Assembly (NCBI GenBank): GCA_007134055.1
Contig: SLLM01000170.1
Span: forward strand, 1 to 35,791
Source of the DNA: Ectothiorhodospiraceae bacterium
GTDB lineage: Bacteria; Pseudomonadota; Gammaproteobacteria; Nitrococcales; Aquisalimonadaceae
DNA: 35,791 nucleotides
Reading direction: 5' to 3'
This document shows, in pieces, positions 29,820 to 35,791 of the stretch (positions are counted from its first letter, which is position 1; each line of letters begins with the position of its first letter). Under the pieces are notes generated by a model that was given only the letters and a program-made list of their open reading frames with translations, ran no database searches and was not told the DNA's origin. The translations under genes were made by a program, and so were the position numbers.

Positions 29820-32803
29820 GCATGGTGCAACCGGATCGCCTGGAGAGCGGGGGCACGATCGATCGTGGTCGCCCGTTGACCGTGAACTTTGACGGTCGCC
29901 CCTATCCCGGTTACGCCGGCGATACCCTCGCCTCCCTGCTGCTGGCCAACGGCGTGCGGCTGGTCGGGCGCAGTTTCAAGTACCATCGCCCCCGGGGCGT
30001 GCTCGGGGCGGGTGCCGAGGAGCCCAATGCCCTGGTGGAGCTTGGCGTCGGCGCGCGGCGGGAACCCAATACCCGCGCGACCCTGGTGGAGGCGGTTGAC
30101 GGTCTGGTGGCCCGTAGCCAGAATCGCTTCCCGTCCCTGCGCCACGATCTGCTCGCGGTCAACGGCCTTGCCCACCGTTTCCTGGTGGCCGGGTTCTATT
30201 ACAAGACCTTCATGTGGCCGGCGTCGTTCTGGGAATCGGTCTACGAGCGGCAGATCCGGCGGGCGGCAGGCCTGGGCCGTGCCGCTGCGGCTCCCGATCC
30301 GGATCGCTATGAACACGTCCATGCCCATGCCGATGTCGTGATTGCCGGTGCCGGGGCCGCCGGTCTGCAGGCGGCGCTTGCCGCAGCCGCAGGCGGCGCC
30401 CGGGTACTGCTGCTGGAAGCGGACCGTTGCCCAGGCGGACGGCTTGCCTGGGAGCGGGCGTCCGTGAACGGGCGCCCGGCCGCGCACTGGGTGGCGGATA
30501 CCGTCTCCCGCCTGGAGGGCATGGACAACGTCCGGATTCTGCGGCGCACGACGCTTACCAGCGTCTATGACCACGGGGTGACCAGTGCTCTGGAGCAGGT
30601 CGCCGGCGACCCTGCCGGCAGCGACCCCGCTCTGCCGCGGCAGCGGCTGTGGATCATTCGCGGCCGGCGGCTCATCGTGGCCAGCGGGGCACTCGAGAGA
30701 CCGCTGGTGTTCGATGACAACGATCGGCCCGGGGTCATGCTGGCCGCCGCAGTGCGCAGCTATGTCAATCGCTACGCGGTAGCCCCGGGCCGGAGTTTCC
30801 TGGTAGCGACCACCGGCGACGATGCCTACCGTACCGCGTTCGATCTGCAGGATGCCGGGCGCACGGTGGTGGCGGTGGCGGATGCCCGGCCCCACGCCGG
30901 AGCCATGGCGGAAGCGGCCCGGGAGCGCGGTATCCGGGTGGTCAACGATGCCCTGCCGGCGCGTGCCCTGGGTCGGTTGCAGCTTCGTGGTGTTCGCCTG
31001 CAGAACGGCAATGGTGCGCCGCTGGAGGAGTTGGCCTGCGACTGCCTCGCGGTCTCCGGTGGCTTCAGTCCGGATCTGACACTCAGCACCCAGATGGGAG
31101 AGCGCCCGGTCTGGAGTGAAACCCTGGGTTGCTTCCTGCCGCCGCCGACGACGGATCAGCCCGTGGAGGTGGTCGGTGCCGCCGCCGGTGTGCTCGAACT
31201 GCAGGCGGCGTTCTCCGGGGCTGTGGATGCCGGTGCCCGCGCCGCTGCGGCCGTGGGCTACCCGGTGCCCGCGGACATGCCTCCCGCGACCGCCGGCAGC
31301 AGCGCGCCATCGGATGCGCCAGCGTTGCCGGTTCGCTGTCCGGGACGGGGCAAGGCCTTCGTGGACTTCCAGAACGATGTCACCGCCGACGACGTGCGCC
31401 TGGCCAACCAGGAAGGGTTCGCCAGCGTGGAGCACCTGAAACGCTACACCACCCTGGGCATGGGGACGGACCAGGGCAAGACCTCCGGCGTCAATGGCCT
31501 GCTGCTGCTTGCCCGGGAGCAGGGGCGGCCCCCGGAGCAAGTGGGCACCACACGGTTCCGGCCGCCGGCGGTACCGGTTGCGGTCGGCGCCTATGCCGGT
31601 CACCGCACCGGACGTGCGTTCGCGCCCATACGCCGGACGGCAATGGACGGCTGGCACCGGAGAAGCGGTGCGAGCTTCATCGAGGCCGGTCACTGGCTGC
31701 GGCCGAGCTGCTACCCACGAGGAGATGAGGACATCGCCGGGGCTACCTGGCGCGAGGCGCTGGCGGTGCGCACGGGTGTCGGCATCTGCGATGTGTCCAC
31801 CCTCGGCAAGATCGACGTGATGGGACCTGACGCCGCCGAGTTCCTGACCCGGCTCTATATCAATGGTTTCCGCAAGCTTGCGGTGGGCCGGGTCCGCTAC
31901 GGGGCCATGCTGCGGCCGGACGGGCACCTGCTGGATGACGGCACCACATCACGGTTTGCCGAAGACCATTTCGTGACTACCACGACGACGGCCAATGCCG
32001 CCCGGGTTCTGGCACACATGGAGTATCACGCCCAGGTCGCGTGGCCGGACCTCGATGTTGCGGTGTGCTCGGCGACCGAGCAGTGGGCGACCATGGCGGT
32101 TGCCGGCCCGCGCAGCCGGGAGACCCTGCAGCTGGCGTTCCCGGATGCCGACCTCTCCGACGAGGCGTTACCCTTCATGGGTTTTCTGGAACTGGACGGC
32201 GGCGGCTTTCCGCTGCGGGTGTTCCGGATCAGTTTTTCCGGGGAACTGGCCTACGAAGTCAGTGTACCCTGGGGCCATGGCGAGCCTATCTGGTGCCGAA
32301 TCATGGCGGCCGGTGCGCCCTTCGATATAACACCCTACGGTACCGAGGCACTCAGCGTGCTGCGGATCGAAAAGGGACATCCCGCCGGCCCCGAACTGGA
32401 CGGCCGTACCACGGCCGCCGACATCGGCCTGGGGGAGATGTTCGCAAAGCAGAAGACGGGCTTCGTGGGCCGGCTTCTGGCTACCCGGCCCGGTCTCGCG
32501 GATCCGCACAGACCGCGCCTGGTGGGGCTCAGGCCGGTAGATCCGGCGGGCCGCCTTCGCGGGGGTGCCCACCTGGTTGCGGATGCGAAGGGATGCGGCA
32601 TCGAGGACAGCCAGGGCTGGCTCTCCTCCGTCTGCCACAGCCCGCAAGTGGAATCATGGATTGCATTGGGCTTTCTCGCCGACGGTGCCCGTCGCACCGG
32701 CGAGGTGCTGCATGCGGTGTTTCCGCTCCGGGGGGAGACGGTCGCCGTGGAAGTGTGTTCACCGTGTTTCGTGGATCCGGAGGGGAGTCGGCTCCGTGGC
32801 TGA
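29816..32803 (+). CDS. soxA: Sarcosine oxidase alpha subunit
   Basis: This 995-residue subunit binds NAD and tetrahydrofolate. In order it has a ferredoxin-like N-terminal domain without cluster cysteines (about 15-110; GDTLASLLLANGVRLVGRSF), an NAD/FAD Rossmann domain (VVIAGAGAAGLQAALAAAAG near 174), a long middle part, and a C-terminal GcvT-like aminomethyltransferase domain (about 610-995; YPRGDEDIAG, GICDVSTLGKIDVMGPDA). The GcvT domain turns the one-carbon unit into 5,10-methylene-THF. The length matches the family. It overlaps soxD by 4 nt and soxG by 8 nt. This is the sarcosine enzyme, not the thiosulfate-pathway cytochrome also called SoxA. Confidence 0.92.
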   Translation: MSMVQPDRLESGGTIDRGRPLTVNFDGRPYPGYAGDTLASLLLANGVRLVGRSFKYHRPRGVLGAGAEEPNALVELGVGARREPNTRATLVEAVDGLVARSQNRFPSLRHDLLAVNGLAHRFLVAGFYYKTFMWPASFWESVYERQIRRAAGLGRAAAAPDPDRYEHVHAHADVVIAGAGAAGLQAALAAAAGGARVLLLEADRCPGGRLAWERASVNGRPAAHWVADTVSRLEGMDNVRILRRTTLTSVYDHGVTSALEQVAGDPAGSDPALPRQRLWIIRGRRLIVASGALERPLVFDDNDRPGVMLAAAVRSYVNRYAVAPGRSFLVATTGDDAYRTAFDLQDAGRTVVAVADARPHAGAMAEAARERGIRVVNDALPARALGRLQLRGVRLQNGNGAPLEELACDCLAVSGGFSPDLTLSTQMGERPVWSETLGCFLPPPTTDQPVEVVGAAAGVLELQAAFSGAVDAGARAAAAVGYPVPADMPPATAGSSAPSDAPALPVRCPGRGKAFVDFQNDVTADDVRLANQEGFASVEHLKRYTTLGMGTDQGKTSGVNGLLLLAREQGRPPEQVGTTRFRPPAVPVAVGAYAGHRTGRAFAPIRRTAMDGWHRRSGASFIEAGHWLRPSCYPRGDEDIAGATWREALAVRTGVGICDVSTLGKIDVMGPDAAEFLTRLYINGFRKLAVGRVRYGAMLRPDGHLLDDGTTSRFAEDHFVTTTTTANAARVLAHMEYHAQVAWPDLDVAVCSATEQWATMAVAGPRSRETLQLAFPDADLSDEALPFMGFLELDGGGFPLRVFRISFSGELAYEVSVPWGHGEPIWCRIMAAGAPFDITPYGTEALSVLRIEKGHPAGPELDGRTTAADIGLGEMFAKQKTGFVGRLLATRPGLADPHRPRLVGLRPVDPAGRLRGGAHLVADAKGCGIEDSQGWLSSVCHSPQVESWIALGFLADGARRTGEVLHAVFPLRGETVAVEVCSPCFVDPEGSRLRG

Positions 32804-33383
32804 TCGACAAGTGCGTTACCCACTGGATGAGTTGGAGCTGAAGCCCCGGGGTGATGGCGGAGCGCCGCTGGAGGTCGCCCATCTGCGTGGTGTCGCCTGC
32901 TGCCAGGTTGTGGCCAGGCGTGGCTGCGAGCAGGCCGTGCAGCGGAGTCTGGGCGTTGTCACCGAACCGGGCCGGGCTGTGCGTGCCGGGGATGTGACAC
33001 TGCTGCCACTGGCGCCCCGGCAATGGCTGCTCATGGCACCCCACGGTCGCGATGGCGCACTTGCCCGTGAGACCGCCCGCCGGCTGTCCGGGGTTGGCCA
33101 TGTCAGCGATCAGGGGCATGGCCGGGTGCTGTTCCGCGTTGCGGGAAATGCGGCGACGGAGCTGCTGACCAGGGGCTGCCGCCTGGACCTGGACCCGGTG
33201 GCCGCGCCCCCGGGGTTTGTTGCCCAGACCACGATGGCCGATGTTGGTGTACTCATGCACCGGGTCGAGCGGAATGTCTTCCACCTGCTGCTCTATCCCG
33301 GATATGCCCGCTCATTCTGGGACTGGTTGCGCGAGACCGCCGCACCAATGCAGCCCGAACTACGCGAGGGAATCCTGAGCTGA
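32796..33383 (+). CDS. soxG: Sarcosine oxidase gamma subunit
   Basis: This 195-residue GcvT-fold subunit completes the heterotetramer. Family-like segments are LLPLAPRQWLLMAP, GHVSDQGHGRVLFRVAG and the C-terminal ERNVFHLLLYPGYARSFWDWL. No ATG fits. The GTG at 32796 has GGGGAG 8 nt before it and overlaps the end of the alpha subunit gene by 8 nt. It ends in TGATG, sharing one base with the purU start, so the operon runs on without a break. The gamma subunit is poorly conserved in general and position is a large part of the evidence. Confidence 0.87.
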   Translation: MADRQVRYPLDELELKPRGDGGAPLEVAHLRGVACCQVVARRGCEQAVQRSLGVVTEPGRAVRAGDVTLLPLAPRQWLLMAPHGRDGALARETARRLSGVGHVSDQGHGRVLFRVAGNAATELLTRGCRLDLDPVAAPPGFVAQTTMADVGVLMHRVERNVFHLLLYPGYARSFWDWLRETAAPMQPELREGILS

Positions 33384-34234
33384 TGGAATGCCAGTCGCCC
33401 GTCCTGATACTCAAGCTGACCTGTGCCGATCGGCCGGGGATCGTCGCCGCCGTCTCCGGGCTGATCGCCGAGCACGGCGGCAACATTCTCGAGAGTTCGC
33501 AGTTCGATGACCTGCGTACGGGACAGTTTTTCATGCGGGTCCGGTTCACCCTGGAGGAGGCCGACCGGTTCGCCTTCTTCTTCCGGCCCGTGGCAACACG
33601 CTTCGCCATGCGCTGGGATGTTCAGCGGGAGGACGTCCGTGGCCGGGTCCTCATCCTGGTTTCCCGGTTCGACCATTGCCTGGTGGACCTGCTCTACCGC
33701 TGGCGCACCGGATCGATGCCCATGAATGTGGCGGGGATCGTGTCGAACCACGAGGTGACACGGCCGATCGCCGAACTGCACGAGCTGCCGTTCCACCACC
33801 TGCCGGTCACCCCGGAGAACAAGGCCGAGCAGGAGGCGCGGCTACTCGCCCTGGTGGAATCGACCGGTACGGACCTGGTGGTCCTGGCCCGCTACATGCA
33901 GATCCTGTCGGACTCCCTGTCCAACCGGCTGTTCGGCAAGGTGATCAATATCCATCACTCCTTCCTGCCCGGATTCAAGGGCGCTCGTCCCTATCACCAG
34001 GCGCACGAACGCGGCGTCAAGCTGATCGGCGCAACGGCGCATTACGTGACACCGGATCTGGACGAGGGGCCGATCATCGCGCAGGAAGTTGACCGGGTGG
34101 ATCACGCGCATGAGCCGGAAGATCTGGTGGAGATCGGACAGAATCTGGAATGCCAGGCCCTTGCCCGGGCCGTGCGCTGGCACCTGGAGCACCGGGTGTT
34201 GCTCAACGGTTCGAAGACCGTCGTATTCAGCTGA
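33383..34234 (+). CDS. purU: Formyltetrahydrofolate deformylase PurU
   Basis: This 283-residue enzyme hydrolyses 10-formyl-THF to formate and THF. An N-terminal ACT domain (about 1-80; DRPGIVAAVSGLIAEHGGNI) precedes the formyltransferase-fold domain (about 88-283). Catalytic segments are NIHHSFLPGFKGARPY and HYVTPDLDEGPIIAQE. In glycine betaine catabolism it regenerates THF from the one-carbon units made by sarcosine oxidase, and the same soxBDAG-purU order occurs in Pseudomonas. The start overlaps the soxG stop (TGATG). No formate dehydrogenase gene follows in the window; the next gene is convergent. Confidence 0.92.
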   Translation: MECQSPVLILKLTCADRPGIVAAVSGLIAEHGGNILESSQFDDLRTGQFFMRVRFTLEEADRFAFFFRPVATRFAMRWDVQREDVRGRVLILVSRFDHCLVDLLYRWRTGSMPMNVAGIVSNHEVTRPIAELHELPFHHLPVTPENKAEQEARLLALVESTGTDLVVLARYMQILSDSLSNRLFGKVINIHHSFLPGFKGARPYHQAHERGVKLIGATAHYVTPDLDEGPIIAQEVDRVDHAHEPEDLVEIGQNLECQALARAVRWHLEHRVLLNGSKTVVFS

Positions 34235-34265
34235 ACAGTGCCCGCGCCAGCCGCTGTCCGCCTCC

Positions 34266-35138
34266 TTACCCAGGCGTGGCCCGCAACCTGCCGAGCAACC
34301 GTTGCAGTGCCGCGTCCGTGAGGCGGTTTTCCTCGTAGACCGGCTGCACTTCCGGGAGCATGCGACGGAGCTCCCGGATCCGGCGCTCCTCCGCCGGATG
34401 CGTGGACAGGAACTCCGGTGGCCGGCCGCCTTCACTGCGCTCGCCCATCGCCTGCCAGAAGCGCACCGACTCCGCCGGGTCATACCCGGCCCTGGCCATG
34501 TAGCGGACTGCGAGCTCGTCGGCTTCCAGTTCGTGGGCGCGGGAGTAGGGCATGATGACGCCGTAGACGACCCCGGCTCCCAGCACCCCGGCGATTTCCC
34601 CGGCCCGTGCCACGTCGCCGATCTGCAGCGCGGTTTCGAGCGCGTGCAGGCCGATGGCGGTGGCCCGCTGGGCACTCACGCGCCTGGCCCCGTGGCGGGC
34701 GTTGACGTGTCCCACCTCGTGGCCCATCACCGCGGCGAGCTGGGCGTCGTTCTCCATGACCTCCAGGATGCCGGTATAGAAACCGACCTTGCCGCCGGGC
34801 AGGGCAAAGGCGTTGATGGCGGGGTCCTCGAACAGGGCGAATTCCCAGTCCTCGTCCGGGTTGCCGCCGGCATCGACGATCCGCTGTCCCACCGTCTGCA
34901 GTCGTTCGTTGGCGGCGGTATCGTCGGAGAGGGTGAGTTCGTCCTTGATGTCCTGCCAGGCGGCCTCGCCCATGGCGCGCTCCTCGGCGGGGGAAATCAT
35001 GGCGATGGAGCCCAGGCGGTCGGCCACGTCGGTGGACGTGCAGCCGGCGAGCGCGAAGCCCCCCGTGGCGCCGACCAGGTAGACCAGGAACTGGCGCCGG
35101 TGCGGATCCTCGGCGTGGTGACAGCAATGCTCGGTCAT
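34266..35138 (-). CDS. M48-family metalloprotease, probable Tat-exported lipoprotein
   Basis: This is a 290-residue zinc protease of the M48 family (periplasmic BepA/LoiP-like group). The zinc site is HEVGH (140-144) and the third ligand is the glutamate in HELEAD (about 203). The signal has twin arginines (HRRQFLVYLV, 13-22) and a lipobox LAGC with C33, so it is probably sent out folded and anchored as a lipoprotein. The short N-terminus before it is rich in His and Cys (HCCHH). The start at 35138 was chosen for distance; an ATG at 35153 is also possible, and neither has a strong ribosome-binding site. The role is likely outer-membrane or envelope protein quality control. Confidence 0.82.
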   Translation of the reverse strand: MTEHCCHHAEDPHRRQFLVYLVGATGGFALAGCTSTDVADRLGSIAMISPAEERAMGEAAWQDIKDELTLSDDTAANERLQTVGQRIVDAGGNPDEDWEFALFEDPAINAFALPGGKVGFYTGILEVMENDAQLAAVMGHEVGHVNARHGARRVSAQRATAIGLHALETALQIGDVARAGEIAGVLGAGVVYGVIMPYSRAHELEADELAVRYMARAGYDPAESVRFWQAMGERSEGGRPPEFLSTHPAEERRIRELRRMLPEVQPVYEENRLTDAALQRLLGRLRATPG

Positions 35139-35415
35139 GGCGTCGTCTCTCATGGCGGCAGCCGGTGCTGGCCGGCAACACGTTTCCCGACCATCCCCTG
35201 ATTCTGCCATATTCTGCGGTGGTTGCAGGATGCATTCCGGGGTCCGGGTGTGGGTCGGGGCCCGATGCGGCGGTTGATCCCGCAGGATGGCTCCGCAGTC
35301 CGTGTGGCCGGATCAGCCGCCGGCGCGGTACTGCACCGGTTCCCGGCGCCTTGCCGGCGGGCCGGGTTGTGCAGGAACTGGTATCGTGGGGGAATCTCAT
35401 TCTAGGAGAAGTCAG

Positions 35416-35791
35416 GTGAGCGACGACGATCACACATGGTTGCGAGTCGGGTGCCGGCTGGAAATGGAGTTCGCCGTGTCGAGCCCGATGGTGCTGGTGC
35501 TGCGGCCGCGCAGCGGGCTGCGGCAGTGGGTGGCCCGGGAGCAGTACTCCATATACCCGCCGACGGCGGTAACCGAGTACACGGATCTCTACGGCAACCT
35601 GTGCCAGCGGCTGCTGGCGGCGCCCGGTCCGTTGCAGGTGGATGTCCGCACCGAGGTGCGTGTCCCCGCCCGGGCCGGGAAGGCCCCCGGGGCGCCGTTT
35701 GTCCCGGTGGACCAGCTGCCGGAGGAGGTTCTCGTGTACCTCGCGCCCAGCCGCTACTGTGAATCCGATCGTCTTGGTGCGGACGCCGCCA
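35416..35791 (+). CDS. Transglutaminase-family protein, 5' part (cut by window end)
   Basis: This is the first 125 residues of a larger protein. The N-terminal beta-rich domain seen in bacterial transglutaminase-like cysteine proteases is recognisable: TEYTDLYGNLCQRLLAAPG at about 55-73 and LAPSRYCESDRL at about 109-120 match that family. The catalytic Cys, His and Asp would lie beyond the window. The start is a GTG at 35416 with AGGAG 7 nt before it. The 277-nt gap to the divergent M48 gene shows no gene, and a possible extended -10 (TGGTATCGT) at about 35379-35387 without a good -35. Confidence 0.75.
   Translation, partial: MSDDDHTWLRVGCRLEMEFAVSSPMVLVLRPRSGLRQWVAREQYSIYPPTAVTEYTDLYGNLCQRLLAAPGPLQVDVRTEVRVPARAGKAPGAPFVPVDQLPEEVLVYLAPSRYCESDRLGADAA

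Noticed and set aside
27567-31927. Two long minus-strand frames opposite the sarcosine oxidase genes
   Set aside because: Both are antisense to well-supported subunits and have no motifs.
28257-32803. Genes named soxB, soxD and soxA suggesting a thiosulfate Sox system
   Set aside because: The motifs (FAD-type beta subunit, CPWC zinc subunit, GcvT-like alpha subunit) are those of heterotetrameric sarcosine oxidase. Only the names coincide with the sulfur pathway.
1-35791. tRNA, rRNA, CRISPR arrays, insertion sequences, phage or integrase genes
   Set aside because: Reading both strands showed no cloverleaf, regular spaced repeats, transposase or integrase motifs. A dedicated covariance-model search was not possible here.

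Overview
The window is GC-rich, densely packed proteobacterial DNA. No RNA gene, insertion sequence, phage gene or CRISPR array was seen. The gene content points to a sulfur-oxidising, salt-tolerant gammaproteobacterium, with the Ectothiorhodospiraceae as my best guess. The pointers are a cytoplasmic sulfite dehydrogenase (SoeABC), flavocytochrome c sulfide dehydrogenase, a persulfide dioxygenase, and a glycine-betaine/sarcosine degradation operon beside a BCCT transporter. The taxonomy is inferred from gene content and composition only.

Region 1 (about 1-12200) is a sulfur-oxidation island. It holds soeABC, a SulP anion permease, a persulfide dioxygenase on the minus strand, fccAB, a YeeE/YedE-type sulfur transporter, a Tat-exported SoxY-SoxZ fusion and a small membrane protein of unknown function. 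Read together, they outline a route from sulfide to sulfate. FccAB oxidises sulfide in the periplasm, and SoxYZ and/or YeeE handle and import sulfane sulfur. The persulfide dioxygenase makes sulfite in the cytoplasm, SoeABC oxidises it to sulfate, and SulP may move the anion. No dsr, hdr, soxAX or thiosulfohydrolase soxB gene lies in the window.

Region 2 (about 12200-20550) is mixed metabolism: an MtaD-like MTA/SAH deaminase, divergent from a small membrane protein and a class II aldolase; a fused indolepyruvate ferredoxin oxidoreductase; a GGDEF protein with a broken active site but a preserved inhibitory site; acetoacetyl-CoA reductase (phaB); and peptide deformylase.

Region 3 (about 20800-27000) has a pirin, an uncharacterised membrane protein, and a DnaQ-like exonuclease paired with a cNMP-binding/CBS/nucleotidyltransferase protein. 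These are followed by a BCCT osmolyte transporter with a strong terminator.

Region 4 (about 27185-34234) is a glycine-betaine catabolism module. A GlxA/GbdR-like AraC regulator is divergent from the sarcosine oxidase operon soxBDAG plus purU. These take sarcosine to glycine and 5,10-methylene-THF, and then formyl-THF to formate. The window ends with an M48 lipoprotein protease and the 5' part of a transglutaminase-family gene.
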